From Abyssicoccus albus (lineage in GTDB: Bacteria; Bacillota; Bacilli; Staphylococcales; Abyssicoccaceae), in NCBI RefSeq assembly GCF_003815035.1, contig NZ_RKRK01000003.1, forward strand, positions 124,001 to 188,000: 64,000 nucleotides of DNA. Reading direction: 5' to 3'. Every line of letters starts with the position of its first letter. The first letter of the stretch is position 1. Below, in pieces: positions 43,984 to 57,161 of the stretch. The translations under genes and the position numbers were made by a program. Under the pieces are notes generated by a model. It made no database searches. It was not told the DNA's origin and was given only the letters and a program-made list of their open reading frames with translations.

Positions 43984-44205
43984 CTATCCACTATACAACT
44001 ACTTTAGTGGGTAGTTTCGACACTTTTCTCTCAATCTACCCACTATAAACCTTTTTTAGTAGGTAGTTTCAACACTTTTCTCTCAATCTACCCACTATAC
44101 AACTACTTTAGTGGTTAGTTTCAACACTTTTCTCTCAATCTACCCACTATAAACCTTTTTTAGTAGGTAGTTTCAACATTTGTTACTCAATCTACCCACT
44201 ATACT
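43984..44205. repeat. Tandem palindrome array C, 52-bp period, about 4.5 units
   Basis: Units start at 43984, 44036, 44088, 44140 and 44192 (last incomplete), exactly 52 bp apart. Each has 10-bp arms (CTACCCACTA and TAGTGGGTAG or TAGTAGGTAG) around an 11-nt centre, then a 21-bp spacer TTTCAACACTTTTCTCTCAA plus T. Centres alternate: units 1 and 3 have TACAACTACTT, units 2 and 4 TAAACCTTTTT, giving a 104-bp higher-order period. No T-run downstream of the stems. Lies between deoC and pdp. Confidence 0.95.
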
Positions 44206-44257
44206 CAACTAATATTGCAAACTAAATTCAATCACTTAAAATTTTGGCAAAGAAATA

Positions 44258-44292
44258 ACCCGATAAAATAAAATTTTATCGGGTTTAGTATT
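44258..44292. terminator. Hairpin terminator after deoC
   Basis: 13-bp perfect stem (44258-44270 with 44274-44286) just past the deoC stop; poly-T tails are moderate on both strands. Confidence 0.75.
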
Positions 44293-44294
44293 TT

Positions 44295-44963
44295 TTAGTA
44301 ATCACTATCGCTCTCTAATCCTTGCATGATTTTCACTCCGCTTGATGCGCCGATGCGCGTTGCGCCGGCTTCGATCATTTTGTTCATGTCTTCTAATGAG
44401 CGAACACCTCCGCTTGCTTTCACTTCAAGTCTGTCTCCTACAGTTTGCTTCATCAGTTGAACGGCTTCAACCGTTGCGCCGCCTGTTGAAAATCCTGTCG
44501 ATGTTTTGACGAAATCTGCTCCGGCTTTTTCAGAGATTTCACACGCTTTCTTAATTTCATCATCTGATAATAAGCACGTTTCTAATATGACTTTGACGAT
44601 TTTTGATTCTTTATGCGCTGCTGACACAACGCTTTGGATATCTAATTGGACTTCATCGTATAATTCATCTTTTAACTTCGCGACGTTGATCACCATATCA
44701 ATTTCATCGGCTCCGTCTTTGATTGCTTGAACTGTTTCGAAGACTTTCGTTTCGGTCGCGTTTTGACCTAATGGGAATCCAACGACTGTACATACGAGGA
44801 CTTCACTGTCTTGTAATGCTTTACGACTATGTGCGACGTAACTCGGTTGAACACAGACACTTTTGAAGTTGTATTGTTTTGCCTCTTCGATTAGTGTATT
44901 GATTTGATTTAATGTTGCATCTTGCTTCAATTGCGTATGATCAATATATTGATTATATTCCAT
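44295..44963 (-). CDS. deoC: Deoxyribose-phosphate aldolase DeoC
   Basis: About 222 aa; the third of three consecutive ATGs is chosen as start because GAGGAGG lies 7 nt before it. Schiff-base Lys in [15 protein letters not shown] near 150 and proton-relay Lys in [11 protein letters not shown] near 180; Asp in DEIDMVINV near 90. Cleaves deoxyribose-5-phosphate to glyceraldehyde-3-phosphate and acetaldehyde, the last step of the pathway served by pdp and deoB next door. Confidence 0.97.
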   Translation of the reverse strand: MEYNQYIDHTQLKQDATLNQINTLIEEAKQYNFKSVCVQPSYVAHSRKALQDSEVLVCTVVGFPLGQNATETKVFETVQAIKDGADEIDMVINVAKLKDELYDEVQLDIQSVVSAAHKESKIVKVILETCLLSDDEIKKACEISEKAGADFVKTSTGFSTGGATVEAVQLMKQTVGDRLEVKASGGVRSLEDMNKMIEAGATRIGASSGVKIMQGLESDSDY

Positions 44964-44994
44964 CATCATTCCTCCTCATACTTTCTTAATTCTT

Positions 44995-45774
44995 TTATAA
45001 CGTATTTAATTCAGCAACACAATGTTTTAACTCATCTTCTGAATAAAATGTTCGCTCTAAATAGAGCCCTTCACTTGGTGCGGTCTTATGTGCTTTCGTA
45101 CGATCACGAGCTTCGATGACCTTATGGACATCATCAACTTCGCGAAATCCTTGTGCTATGTCGGTTAAAAAATTGACGATAATACGAACCATGTTGTACA
45201 AAAAGCCATCGCCGACAATGACGAAATCAAATCCATATGTTGTTTCAATCACTTTCGATAAATAAATGGTGCGGACTTTTCGATCGATTTCGGTTTTCGC
45301 TGAACAAAAACTAGTAAAATCATGCGTTCCTTCAAAAAGTCTAGCAGCTTTTTGCATGTCAGTAATATTCAAGTCATAAGGCATATGTGTCATTAAGTTA
45401 ACCTTCAATGGATCTCGCAAAGGATTCGTATACACTCGGTAACGATACATCTTCCCGATTGTGTCATATCGGCAATGAAATTGGTCATCCACCTTATTCA
45501 CTCGAGTAACAACGATGTCATTAGGAAGGGCTGAATTAAACGCATGCATCCATTTATCTTCTGGTAGCGTTAAATGGCTATCGAAATGAATAAATTGTTC
45601 CAAAGCATGAACGCCTTTATCTGTTCGACTCGCTGGGTGAATTCGGACGAATTGTTGATGCATCCGTTGTGTAATGCGTTCTAATTCACGTTGCACCGTC
45701 TTCAAATCGTGTTGAATCTGAAACCCTTGATAAGCTGCACCATTATATTGTAACGACATTAAAATTCGCTCCAT
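44995..45774 (-). CDS. truA: tRNA pseudouridine synthase A
   Basis: 259 aa. Catalytic Asp in HPASRTDKGVHALEQF near residue 52, conserved MYRYRVYTNP and DGFLYNMVRIIVNFL. Makes pseudouridine at tRNA positions 38-40. Follows ecfT by 15 bp, as in other Staphylococcaceae. Confidence 0.97.
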   Translation of the reverse strand: MERILMSLQYNGAAYQGFQIQHDLKTVQRELERITQRMHQQFVRIHPASRTDKGVHALEQFIHFDSHLTLPEDKWMHAFNSALPNDIVVTRVNKVDDQFHCRYDTIGKMYRYRVYTNPLRDPLKVNLMTHMPYDLNITDMQKAARLFEGTHDFTSFCSAKTEIDRKVRTIYLSKVIETTYGFDFVIVGDGFLYNMVRIIVNFLTDIAQGFREVDDVHKVIEARDRTKAHKTAPSEGLYLERTFYSEDELKHCVAELNTL

Positions 45775-45789
45775 ATGAATCTCCTTATC

Positions 45790-46596
45790 TTAAATGTTGT
45801 TAAGTCTCAACAGTATTAATAGTACTCCAATGCACATCACTGAAATTATAATCAATGTATCTTTAAATTTCCACGTCAGTACTTTATAGTATGTTCGCTG
45901 AACATTCGTATCATAACCTCTAGCTTCCATCGCATTAGCTAAATCTTCAGCGCGCTTAAATGATTGAATAAAGATTGGGATGACCAACGCTTGTACTGCT
46001 TTAAATCGTGCACTCAATGAGCCCATTGCGACATCAGCACCACGCGCCGCTTGAGCTCTTCGAATTAAATCAAGTTCGTCAATGAGTGTCGGAATAAAAC
46101 GAATCGCGATAGACATCATTAACGCAATCGATTCAACGGGAATACCGATAACTTTAAGTGGTGCACATAACGATTCTATCCCTTGCGTCAATTCGATTGG
46201 ACTCGTTGATAGCGTTAAAATCGTTGCAAAATACATCAATAAAATAAATCGTAATGATATAAATATTCCTTGGACTAATCCGTGAGAATAGATTGATAGA
46301 AACTTCCATGACCATAACAACTCTCCACCCTTTGTTGTGAATAAATGGACAAAGAATGCGAATAATACAATCAATAGAATAGGCTTTAACCCATTCAATA
46401 CATAACTAATATTAAATTTAGCAAATAGAGTCAATATCAATGCGACAGCAATTAACACACCGTATGTCACAACAGAATTCGCAATAAAAACGATTAACAT
46501 TAATAGAAAGAACGCCAAAAATTTCGCTCTTGGGTCTAAATGATGAATCACAGAATCTTGAGGAATATATTTGCCGACTAAATTATCTTTTAGCAT
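45790..46596 (-). CDS. ecfT: ECF transporter transmembrane component EcfT
   Basis: 268 aa with five to six membrane helices. The coupling-helix motifs A-R-G appear as RRAQAARGADVAMGS near 178 and ANAMEARGYD near 228, which dock into the two ATPases. Serves as shared energy unit for several vitamin-binding S components encoded elsewhere. Overlaps ecfA2 by 14 bp. Confidence 0.95.
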   Translation of the reverse strand: MLKDNLVGKYIPQDSVIHHLDPRAKFLAFFLLMLIVFIANSVVTYGVLIAVALILTLFAKFNISYVLNGLKPILLIVLFAFFVHLFTTKGGELLWSWKFLSIYSHGLVQGIFISLRFILLMYFATILTLSTSPIELTQGIESLCAPLKVIGIPVESIALMMSIAIRFIPTLIDELDLIRRAQAARGADVAMGSLSARFKAVQALVIPIFIQSFKRAEDLANAMEARGYDTNVQRTYYKVLTWKFKDTLIIISVMCIGVLLILLRLNNI

Positions 46597-47422
46597 GGCG
46601 AATCCTCCATTGCTCTATAAAGTCCTTTTCTTTTATGATGCAGTCATCGATTGAATAGCCCGCGCGTAATTGTAGTCTAACAATCGTTGGCAACTGTTCA
46701 ACTAAATTTGATGTATATAAATGATCTATATACTGGTCAGTTGAACCAACGAATGACAAACGTCCATCAGAGAGTTCAATCGTTGCATCACTCAGTTCAG
46801 CGACTAAATCCATATCATGTGAGACGATAATGATCGTAATCCCTTGGCGTCTCAATGTGTGAATCATCTTCATAACATCTTGAACACCTTTATAATCAAG
46901 TGCAGCAGTCGGTTCATCTAATACGAGAATGTCTGGATTCATTGCAATAATACATAATAATGCGACACGTCTTTTCTCACCACCAGATAATTGAATAGGG
47001 TTCCGATCAAGCAATGACCGATCTAATCCCAACTCATCAGCTAATCGATAAGCGCGGTCAATCGCATCTTCTTTAGACATCCCATAGCGCATTGGACCAA
47101 AGATAATATCATCAAGCACTGTCGCTTCGAACAATTGAGTTTCAGGAGATTGAAATACAATCCCAACACGCTGACGTAGATTAAATAATCGTTTCGGCTT
47201 CGCTCGTTTCGTGACGTGTTGATCAAGCACATGTAATATTCCATCCGTCGGCTGCAACCATCCATTGAAATGTTGAATTAACGTAGACTTTCCTGAACCC
47301 GTGTGACCAACAATCGCGGTAATCTGTTGCTTCTCAATCGTAAAATTAATGTCACTTAATGCATTATGAGCGAGCGGTGAGTTCGGTTGATACGTGTGGT
47401 ATAGCTGTTTAGCTTGAATCAT
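46583..47422 (-). CDS. ecfA2: ECF transporter ATP-binding protein EcfA2
   Basis: 279 aa. Walker A GHTGSGKST near 39, Q-loop VGIVFQSPETQLF, signature LSGGEKRRV, Walker B ILVLDEPTAAL. Second ATPase of the vitamin-uptake ECF module; overlaps ecfA1 by 4 bp and ecfT by 14 bp, so all three are translationally linked. Confidence 0.96.
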   Translation of the reverse strand: MIQAKQLYHTYQPNSPLAHNALSDINFTIEKQQITAIVGHTGSGKSTLIQHFNGWLQPTDGILHVLDQHVTKRAKPKRLFNLRQRVGIVFQSPETQLFEATVLDDIIFGPMRYGMSKEDAIDRAYRLADELGLDRSLLDRNPIQLSGGEKRRVALLCIIAMNPDILVLDEPTAALDYKGVQDVMKMIHTLRRQGITIIIVSHDMDLVAELSDATIELSDGRLSFVGSTDQYIDHLYTSNLVEQLPTIVRLQLRAGYSIDDCIIKEKDFIEQWRIRHAKR

Positions 47423-48180
47423 ATTCTGTTCACCAACTCATCTTCTGTAATATAAACAGACGTATCCATCCCCATCTCATGAGCAATTCGCATCGCATAC
47501 GGTACCGTTAAACCAACAGCACGAAGTTCATCAACTCGAGTAAATATTTCTTCTGGAGACCCTTCCATGATTTTACGACCATCATTCATGACAATGACTA
47601 AATCTGCAAGCTTTGCCTCTTCCATATCATGTGTAATTTGAATCATACTCATCTGTTGTCTATGCTTAAGACGTTTTAATATATCACCAAATTGTTGACG
47701 TCCATTTGGATCTAACATACTGGTCACTTCATCTAAAAAAATCAAATCTGGTTGTATCGCAAGCGCCCCTGCTAAAGCAACACGTTGTTTCTGTCCCCCC
47801 GACAGTTTCGATACTTCATGTTGTAAATAATCGATCATATCAACAAGCTCCAATGATTCGTATATTCTATCTTTCATTTCATACTGTGGAATTTGATGAT
47901 ACTCTAATCCGAATGCAATATCATCTTCTACGGTCACTCCGACAAATTGATTATCGGGATTTTGGAAGACGATTGATTTCTTTAAATTGGGCTTCTCCTT
48001 AATCTTACCCTCTGTAGGATTCAATATGGATAGAGCGAGTTTAGCAATGGTTGACTTCCCTGATCCGTTCGCTCCGATGATTGCGATATGCTGCGTCGGT
48101 TGAATTTGAAATGACAATTGATCAATAATTCGCTCTGATGATTGCTTGTATTGGAATGATACATGATCGAACTCAAACAT
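47419..48180 (-). CDS. ecfA1: ECF transporter ATP-binding protein EcfA1
   Basis: 253 aa. Walker A GANGSGKST near 37, Q-loop IVFQNPDNQFVGV, signature KLSGGQKQRVALAGAL, Walker B LIFLDEVTSMLD. First gene of the ecf-truA group, behind the rplQ terminator. Confidence 0.96.
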   Translation of the reverse strand: MFEFDHVSFQYKQSSERIIDQLSFQIQPTQHIAIIGANGSGKSTIAKLALSILNPTEGKIKEKPNLKKSIVFQNPDNQFVGVTVEDDIAFGLEYHQIPQYEMKDRIYESLELVDMIDYLQHEVSKLSGGQKQRVALAGALAIQPDLIFLDEVTSMLDPNGRQQFGDILKRLKHRQQMSMIQITHDMEEAKLADLVIVMNDGRKIMEGSPEEIFTRVDELRAVGLTVPYAMRIAHEMGMDTSVYITEDELVNRI

Positions 48181-48216
48181 TGCTAAACACCTCCTTACAC
48201 CTATTGTATATTATGT

Positions 48217-48250
48217 ATAAAAAAAGCGCGTGCCCTGAAGGGATCACGCG
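48217..48250 (-). terminator. Terminator of the ribosomal supercluster after rplQ
   Basis: GC-rich imperfect stem (48227-48250) followed on the minus strand by CTTTTTTTAT. Part of the stem sequence (CAGGGCACG) recurs at about 48271. Confidence 0.8.
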
Positions 48251-48341
48251 TATATATGAAATGATATTCAGGGCACGAATGAGCTAGACGAATGTTTTAT
48301 CAAAACATCATCGTAACACTCTTCACTTTTAGGTTTAGTGA

Positions 48342-48710
48342 CTATACTAACTCGATAATCACCATTTCTGAACCGTCTCCACGACGAGGACCTTTTTTCA
48401 TGATACGAGTATATCCACCTTGACGGTCTTCGTAACGTGGTGCGATTTCTGCGAATAATTTTTGAACTGCATCTTGAGTTGATTCATCTTCATTCGTGAT
48501 TTCAACTGGACGCAATACTTTAATCGCTTGACGACGTGCATTTAAATCTCCACGTTTACCTAAAGTAATTAATTTCTCTACAGATTTACGAACTTCTTTC
48601 GCTTTCGCTTCTGTCGTTTCGATACGTTCTTTAACGATTAATGATGTCGATAAGTCACGTAACAATGCTTTACGTTGGTCTGATGTACGACCTAATTTTC
48701 TGTAACCCAT
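48342..48710 (-). CDS. rplQ: 50S ribosomal protein L17
   Basis: 122 aa, [20 protein letters not shown] start and EMVIIELV end are standard. Last gene of the alpha operon, 19 bp after rpoA; a terminator follows. Confidence 0.98.
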   Translation of the reverse strand: MGYRKLGRTSDQRKALLRDLSTSLIVKERIETTEAKAKEVRKSVEKLITLGKRGDLNARRQAIKVLRPVEITNEDESTQDAVQKLFAEIAPRYEDRQGGYTRIMKKGPRRGDGSEMVIIELV

Positions 48711-48729
48711 ATGTGTAACCTCCTTTACT

Positions 48730-49677
48730 CTATTGGTCTTCTTTTTGTAGTGATAGACCTAAGTCTTCTAACTTAACTTTCACTTCTTCTAATGACTTAC
48801 GTCCTAAATTACGAACTTTCATCATATCAGCCTCACTCTTATCTGCTAATTCTTGTACAGAATTAATGCCTGCACGCTTCAAGCAGTTGTATGAACGCAC
48901 TGATAAGTCTAATTCTTCTATCGACATTTCAAGGACTTTTTCTTTTTGATCTGTTTGTTTCTCAACCATGATTTCAGCGTTTTGCGCTTCATCTGTCAAG
49001 CCTACAAATATATTCAAATGCTCAGTGAAAATCTTCGCACTTAAAGAAATAGCTTCTTGTGGTGTGATTGAACCGTCAGTCCACACATCTAATGTTAACT
49101 TATCAAAATTAGTCATTTGACCTACACGTGTATTCTCAACAGTGTAATTTACACGTTCTACTGGTGTATAGATTGAGTCAATCGGAATAACACCAATTGG
49201 TAAGTCTCCTGTTTTATTATCTTCAGCTCGTGCATAACCACGACCTTTGTTCGCTACCAAGCGCATTTTGAAATGACCGCCTTCAGATACAGTAGCAATA
49301 TATAATTCAGGATTTAAGATTTCAACATCACTATCATGCGTAATATCTTTAGCAGTCACTTCGCCTGCTTGATTTACGTCTATTTCAAGTGTTTTCTCTT
49401 CATCAGAGTAAATCTTAAGTGATAATTCTTTTAAGTTCATAATAATCGATGTTACATCTTCTACAACGTTATCAATCGCTGAGAATTCATGTAATACACC
49501 TTCAATTTCAATGTGTTTAACGGCCGCACCTGGTAATGAAGACAGTAGGATACGACGTAAGGAGTTTCCAAGCGTTGTTCCATAGCCACGTTCTAATGGT
49601 TCGATGACGAACTTACCAAACTTAGAATCATCGCTTACTTCAATTGTTTCAATTCTAGGCTTCTCGATTTCAATCAT
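48730..49677 (-). CDS. rpoA: RNA polymerase alpha subunit
   Basis: 315 aa. N-terminal dimerisation domain ([20 protein letters not shown], near 27-46) and C-terminal domain with [20 protein letters not shown] and [20 protein letters not shown], which contacts UP elements and activators. Between rpsK and rplQ as usual. Confidence 0.99.
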   Translation of the reverse strand: MIEIEKPRIETIEVSDDSKFGKFVIEPLERGYGTTLGNSLRRILLSSLPGAAVKHIEIEGVLHEFSAIDNVVEDVTSIIMNLKELSLKIYSDEEKTLEIDVNQAGEVTAKDITHDSDVEILNPELYIATVSEGGHFKMRLVANKGRGYARAEDNKTGDLPIGVIPIDSIYTPVERVNYTVENTRVGQMTNFDKLTLDVWTDGSITPQEAISLSAKIFTEHLNIFVGLTDEAQNAEIMVEKQTDQKEKVLEMSIEELDLSVRSYNCLKRAGINSVQELADKSEADMMKVRNLGRKSLEEVKVKLEDLGLSLQKEDQ

Positions 49678-49762
49678 TGATTAATATCCTCCTTCAATAC
49701 GTCGAATGTCAGTTAATGAGATTCATTTAAATTATAAATTAAACGGATTGATTTTAAAACTA

Positions 49763-50152
49763 TTATACACGACGACGTTTCGGTGGGCGACAACCGTTAT
49801 GAGGAACTGGTGTTACATCTTTAATCGCTGTAACTTCTAAACCAGCTGATTGTAATGCACGGATTGCTGATTCACGACCAGAACCAGGTCCTTTAACTGT
49901 TACTTCAACAGACTTAAGTCCGTGTTCCATCGCAGCTTTAGAAGCAGTTTCACTTGCCATTTGGGCAGCGAATGGTGTTGATTTCTTACTACCTTTGAAT
50001 CCAAGTGCACCAGCTGATGACCATGAAATTGCGTTACCGAAATCATCAGTAATTGTCACGATCGTATTGTTAAATGTAGAACGGATATGTGCTACACCTG
50101 TTTCAATATTCTTTTTCACTCGACGTTTACGAGATACTTGTTTACGTGCCAT
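49763..50152 (-). CDS. rpsK: 30S ribosomal protein S11
   Basis: 129 aa, with [15 protein letters not shown] and the C-terminal [15 protein letters not shown]. Alpha operon, 22 bp after rpsM. Confidence 0.99.
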   Translation of the reverse strand: MARKQVSRKRRVKKNIETGVAHIRSTFNNTIVTITDDFGNAISWSSAGALGFKGSKKSTPFAAQMASETASKAAMEHGLKSVEVTVKGPGSGRESAIRALQSAGLEVTAIKDVTPVPHNGCRPPKRRRV

Positions 50153-50174
50153 ATTAAACTCACTCCTTTACTTA

Positions 50175-50540
50175 TTATTTCTTTTTGTTTGCTACTGTTT
50201 TAACTGGACCTTTACGAGTACGTGCGTTGTTTTTCGTATGTTGACCACGAACTGGTAAACCACGACGATGACGGATTCCACGGTAAGAAGCAATCTCCAT
50301 TAGACGTTTAATATCCATGTTGATCTCACGACGTAAGTCACCTTCTACTTTGTAACTATCTACAACTTCACGAATTTTATTTAATTCATCTTCAGTTAAA
50401 TCACGTGTACGCGTGTCTTCAGAAACTCCAGCTTTCGCTAAGATCTCTTCAGAACGTTTCTTTCCGATACCGTATACATAAGTTAACGAAATTACGATAC
50501 GTTTTTCACGTGGAATGTCTACTCCTGCGATACGAGCCAT
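50175..50540 (-). CDS. rpsM: 30S ribosomal protein S13
   Basis: 121 aa. [20 protein letters not shown] start, [20 protein letters not shown] near the end, which contacts tRNA and the 16S head. Alpha operon. Confidence 0.99.
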   Translation of the reverse strand: MARIAGVDIPREKRIVISLTYVYGIGKKRSEEILAKAGVSEDTRTRDLTEDELNKIREVVDSYKVEGDLRREINMDIKRLMEIASYRGIRHRRGLPVRGQHTKNNARTRKGPVKTVANKKK

Positions 50541-50559
50541 ACCTTTACACCTCCATTAA

Positions 50560-50679
<120 letters not shown>

Positions 50680-50706
50680 TCAAACCTCCTTATTTGTGGA
50701 GCTTCA

Positions 50707-50925
50707 TTATTTATAACGATACGTAATACGTCCTCTTGTTAAATCGTATGGTGACATTTCAACTGTCACTTTATCGCCTGGTAAGATACGGATGTAGTTC
50801 ATACGAATCTTACCCGATACATGAGCTAAAATCTCATGTCCGTTCTCAAGTTCTACTTTGAACTGTGCATTTGGAAGTGTATCGAGTACTGTTCCTTCTA
50901 ATTCAATCACATCTTGTTTAGCCAA
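50707..50925 (-). CDS. infA: Translation initiation factor IF-1
   Basis: 72 aa S1/OB-fold protein, [20 protein letters not shown] start. Blocks the A site during initiation. A 176-bp gap separates it from adk; it contains a TATAAT at 51007-51012 (minus) that may be part of an internal promoter. The methionine aminopeptidase gene found here in bacilli is absent, as in staphylococci. Confidence 0.98.
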   Translation of the reverse strand: MAKQDVIELEGTVLDTLPNAQFKVELENGHEILAHVSGKIRMNYIRILPGDKVTVEMSPYDLTRGRITYRYK

Positions 50926-51101
50926 ATTAATTCCCTCCTCACTTAATGATTATTGTTAAAATCTATGAAGCGTTCGGAAAACATATTGAAATATATTAGT
51001 TGTGCGATTATAAACGATTTTAGAGAGACGGTTGTATCTGCTCCTGATCTAATTCAACTCCGGTTCCAAAGAGCTTTAGCTTCATGTTGTTAAGTGATGG
51101 G

Positions 51102-53064
<1,963 letters not shown>

Positions 53065-53065
<1 letters not shown>

Positions 53066-53505
53066 TAGATCACCTCGTAAGTTCCGCCCTTAGCTTCAAT
53101 CGCTTCAACTGCTGAACGAGAGAATTTATGAGCTTTAATTGTTAACTTTTTATCTAATGAACCGTTACCTAAGATTTTAATTCCTGATTTTTCATTCTTA
53201 ACAATACCTGCTTCAACAAGTACAGCTGGATTGATTTCAGTACCTTCTTCGAAACGATTCAAAGTCTCTAAATTAACAATAGCATATTCTTTACGGTTTA
53301 TGTTAGTAAATCCACGTTTTGGTAAACGTCTGAATAATGGAAGTTGTCCACCTTCGAATCCTAAACGTACACCGCCACCTGAACGTGCGTTTTGACCTTT
53401 GTGACCACGACCACTTGTTTTACCGTTACCACTTGACATACCACGTCCAACACGGTTGCGCGTATTACGTGCACCTTCTACTGGTTTCATTTCATGTAAT
53501 TTCAT
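53065..53505 (-). CDS. rplO: 50S ribosomal protein L15
   Basis: 146 aa; [20 protein letters not shown] start, Gly-Arg-rich [20 protein letters not shown] segment. Spc operon. Confidence 0.98.
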
Positions 53506-53539
53506 CTTTGTTGCACCTCCCTAAGATAAATTGTGAATA

Positions 53540-53719
53540 CTATTTCTCTTCTACTGTTACTAAGTGTGATACTTTGTTAATTTGTCCACGAATTGCATCG
53601 TTATCTTCGTGTTCTACAGTTGAGTTCACTTTAGTCAATCCTAATGCTTTCACTGTATCACGTTGCGCTTGTGGACGCCCAATTAAACTTTTAGTGAGGG
53701 TGATTTGAACTTTAGCCAT
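53540..53719 (-). CDS. rpmD: 50S ribosomal protein L30
   Basis: 59 aa read directly from the minus strand: [40 protein letters not shown], then [18 protein letters not shown] and a TAG. Standard length and position between rpsE and rplO. Ribosome site AAGGAGGGAATTATTC. Confidence 0.97.
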   Translation of the reverse strand: MAKVQITLTKSLIGRPQAQRDTVKALGLTKVNSTVEHEDNDAIRGQINKVSHLVTVEEK

Positions 53720-53733
53720 GAATAATTCCCTCC

Positions 53734-54228
53734 TTATCCTTTTATTTCATCAGGTGATAGTCCGCGTAATTTAGCAACGTCTTCTACTGTTTTCAAGTTA
53801 GTTAATCCTTGAATTGTTGCACGAACCATGTTGATTGGAGTATTTGAACCTAATGATTTACTTACGATATCCGTAATTCCAGCAAGCTCTAATACGGCAC
53901 GAACTGGACCACCAGCGATCACCCCTGTACCTGGTTGAGCAGGTTTCATTAAGATGCTCCCTGAACCGAAGCGTCCTACGATTTCATGAGGTGTTGTACC
54001 ATCTACACGTGGTACTTCAACTAAGTCACGTTTTGCAGCTTCAACAGCTTTCTTGATCGCTTCAGGTACCTCTTGTGCTTTCCCTGTACCGAAACCGACA
54101 CGTCCGTTTTTGTCTCCGACAACAACAAGTGCGGCGAAACGGAATGTACGACCACCTTTAACAACTTTTGCGACACGGTTAATTGTTACTACGCGTTCTT
54201 CAAATTCAGATTCTTCTCTACGAGCCAT
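53734..54228 (-). CDS. rpsE: 30S ribosomal protein S5
   Basis: 164 aa. [20 protein letters not shown] and [20 protein letters not shown] in the N-terminal domain, [20 protein letters not shown] later. Involved in decoding accuracy; residues around Gly-Gly in KVVKGGR are the spectinomycin-binding loop and look wild type. Confidence 0.98.
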   Translation of the reverse strand: MARREESEFEERVVTINRVAKVVKGGRTFRFAALVVVGDKNGRVGFGTGKAQEVPEAIKKAVEAAKRDLVEVPRVDGTTPHEIVGRFGSGSILMKPAQPGTGVIAGGPVRAVLELAGITDIVSKSLGSNTPINMVRATIQGLTNLKTVEDVAKLRGLSPDEIKG

Positions 54229-54251
54229 AGATTTATGTCCCTCCTTTTAAA

Positions 54252-54614
54252 TTAAAATTCTAATCCATTTTCACGAGCTGCATCAGCTAATGCTTTAATA
54301 CGTCCGTGGTATAAATATCCACCACGATCGAACACAACCGTTTTTACGTTTTTCTCAACAGCAGCTTTAGCGACTATTTCGCCAACTTTCTTCGCTGCTT
54401 CAACGTTAGACGTTGAATCTAATCCTAATGCAGGATCAGTAGAAGTTGCACTTGCAATAGTCACACCTTCATCATCATTGATTACTTGAGCATAAATGTG
54501 CTTGTTAGAACGATAAATGCTTAAGCGTGGTCTTTCGGCAGTACCAGAAATCTTTGAACGAATACGAGCACGTCTTTTAAGACGAACTTTATTCTTATCA
54601 ATTTTTGATATCAT
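54252..54614 (-). CDS. rplR: 50S ribosomal protein L18
   Basis: 120 aa, with [20 protein letters not shown] and [20 protein letters not shown]. Binds 5S rRNA. Spc operon. Confidence 0.98.
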   Translation of the reverse strand: MISKIDKNKVRLKRRARIRSKISGTAERPRLSIYRSNKHIYAQVINDDEGVTIASATSTDPALGLDSTSNVEAAKKVGEIVAKAAVEKNVKTVVFDRGGYLYHGRIKALADAARENGLEF

Positions 54615-54644
54615 GTGCTTACTCCTTTCTTATATTAACGTTTA

Positions 54645-55181
54645 TTATTTACCTGTTTTACCTTCTTTACGTCTTACGTATTCACCTACATAACGAATAC
54701 CTTTACCTTTGTATGGTTCAGGTGGTCTAATTGAACGGATTTTTGATGCAACGGCACCAACTTCTTCTTTAGAGATCCCTTCAACTTTAACGTTTGTATT
54801 CTTATCTACTGTAATCGTAATGTATTCACTTGTTTCGATTTCAACTGGGTGAGATAGACCAACATTTAACACTAATGTTTGACCTTGCATTTGAGCACGG
54901 TAACCTACCCCGATAAGTTCTAATGAACGTTCGAATCCAGTTGATACACCAGTAATCATGTTTTGTAACAATGCTCTTGTTGTACCGTGAATCGTACGAT
55001 GTTCTTTAGATTCTGATGGACGCTCTATTTCGATTGTATTTTCCTCTTGCTTGAACGTCATCTCTTCATTAAACGTCTTTGTCAATTCACCTTTAGGACC
55101 TTTAACTGTTACTGTAGATCCATCAAATTTAACTTCAACTCCACTTGGAATTTCGATAATTTTTTTACCTACACGACTCAT
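54645..55181 (-). CDS. rplF: 50S ribosomal protein L6
   Basis: 178 aa; [20 protein letters not shown] start, [20 protein letters not shown] near the end is the L6 signature. Spc operon. Confidence 0.98.
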   Translation of the reverse strand: MSRVGKKIIEIPSGVEVKFDGSTVTVKGPKGELTKTFNEEMTFKQEENTIEIERPSESKEHRTIHGTTRALLQNMITGVSTGFERSLELIGVGYRAQMQGQTLVLNVGLSHPVEIETSEYITITVDKNTNVKVEGISKEEVGAVASKIRSIRPPEPYKGKGIRYVGEYVRRKEGKTGK

Positions 55182-55212
55182 TCGCGATGCACCTCCTTAT
55201 TTTCTAAATGTA

Positions 55213-55611
55213 TTACCAAACGTATGCGAGTACTTCTCCACCGATGTTTTTCTGTCTTGCTTCTTTGTCAGTTAATACGCCTTCTGATGTTGAAACTAAT
55301 GCAATTCCAAGACCATTTAAAACTCTTGGTAATTCATCAGCTTTAGCATATACACGTAAACCAGGTTTAGAAATACGTTTAATTCCAGAAATAACACGCT
55401 CATTGTTCTCACCGTATTTCAAGAACATACGGATAACACCTTGCTTGTCATCTTCGATGAATTCAACGTTCTTTACGAACCCTTCACGCTTTAAGATTTG
55501 GGCGATTTCTTTTTTGATGTTTGATGCAGGTAATTCTAATGATTCGTGGCGAACCATATTCGCATTACGTACACGAGTTAACATATCTGCAATAGGATCA
55601 GTCATTGTCAT
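55213..55611 (-). CDS. rpsH: 30S ribosomal protein S8
   Basis: 132 aa; [20 protein letters not shown] start, [20 protein letters not shown] near the end. Binds central-domain 16S rRNA and, in several bacteria, the spc mRNA. Confidence 0.98.
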   Translation of the reverse strand: MTMTDPIADMLTRVRNANMVRHESLELPASNIKKEIAQILKREGFVKNVEFIEDDKQGVIRMFLKYGENNERVISGIKRISKPGLRVYAKADELPRVLNGLGIALVSTSEGVLTDKEARQKNIGGEVLAYVW

Positions 55612-55644
55612 AATTAAATTGCCTCCTTTCGTTTATCTAAAATT

Positions 55645-55842
<198 letters not shown>

Positions 55843-55850
55843 TTATACGA

Positions 55851-56390
55851 TTATTTTTGGAATGGCATACCGAATTGAGTTAATAGTTCTCTAGACTCTT
55901 CGTCTGTATTTGCTGTTGTTACAATTACGATGTCCATACCGCGTACTTTTGAAACTTTATCATAATCGATTTCTGGGAAGATCAATTGTTCTTTAACACC
56001 TAAAGTGTAGTTTCCACGACCGTCGAAGGCTTTCTTAGAAATACCACGGAAGTCACGTACACGTGGTAACGAAACTGAAATCAGTTTGTCTAAGAATTCA
56101 TACATTCTCTCACCACGTAATGTTACTTTAGCTCCGATTGGCATACCTTCACGTAAACGGAATGTCGCGATTGATTTTTTCGCTTTTGTAATTAATGGCT
56201 TTTGACCAGTGATTGCTTGTAATTCTTCTACCGCAGTATCTAATACTTTAGCGTTTTGAACTGCATCACCAATCCCCATATTCACAACGATTTTTTCGAT
56301 TTTAGGAACTTCCATTACAGAATCGTAATTGAATTTATTCATTAATTCTTTAGTAATTGTTTCTTTATATTTATCATGTAAACGCGTCAA
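55851..56390 (-). CDS. rplE: 50S ribosomal protein L5
   Basis: 179 aa; [19 protein letters not shown] and [20 protein letters not shown] are conserved. Binds 5S rRNA with L18. Confidence 0.98.
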   Translation of the reverse strand: MTRLHDKYKETITKELMNKFNYDSVMEVPKIEKIVVNMGIGDAVQNAKVLDTAVEELQAITGQKPLITKAKKSIATFRLREGMPIGAKVTLRGERMYEFLDKLISVSLPRVRDFRGISKKAFDGRGNYTLGVKEQLIFPEIDYDKVSKVRGMDIVIVTTANTDEESRELLTQFGMPFQK

Positions 56391-56417
56391 TTTAGTTGCC
56401 TCCTTTCACTTTCGTTA

Positions 56418-56726
56418 CTATTTAATTTCTTGACCTGATTTTTTAGCAATACGAACTTTCTTGCCATCTTCGATTTTCTTGCCAATTCGTGTTGGCTCAT
56501 TTGTTTTAGGGTCAACGTGCATAACGTTTGATACGTGGATGCTCGCTTCTGTTTCTAAAATTCCACCTTCAGGATTCATTTGAGTTGGTTTTTGATGTTT
56601 TTTCATCATATTCACGCCTTCTACAACGACGCGATCTTTTTTCGGTAAAGCTTTCAGTACAACGCCTTGTTTACCTTTGTCTTTACCTGAGATGACTACA
56701 ACTTTGTCTCCAGTTTTTACATGCAT
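56418..56726 (-). CDS. rplX: 50S ribosomal protein L24
   Basis: 102 aa, KOW motif in [26 protein letters not shown] start with GGAGGTGCCACCACC upstream. Assembly initiator for 23S rRNA. Confidence 0.98.
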   Translation of the reverse strand: MHVKTGDKVVVISGKDKGKQGVVLKALPKKDRVVVEGVNMMKKHQKPTQMNPEGGILETEASIHVSNVMHVDPKTNEPTRIGKKIEDGKKVRIAKKSGQEIK

Positions 56727-56760
56727 GGTGGTGGCACCTCCTTATTATTGGATTGTTATA

Positions 56761-57129
<369 letters not shown>

Positions 57130-57161
57130 TTACTTGACCTCCCTTACGAAGTGATTTTGTG

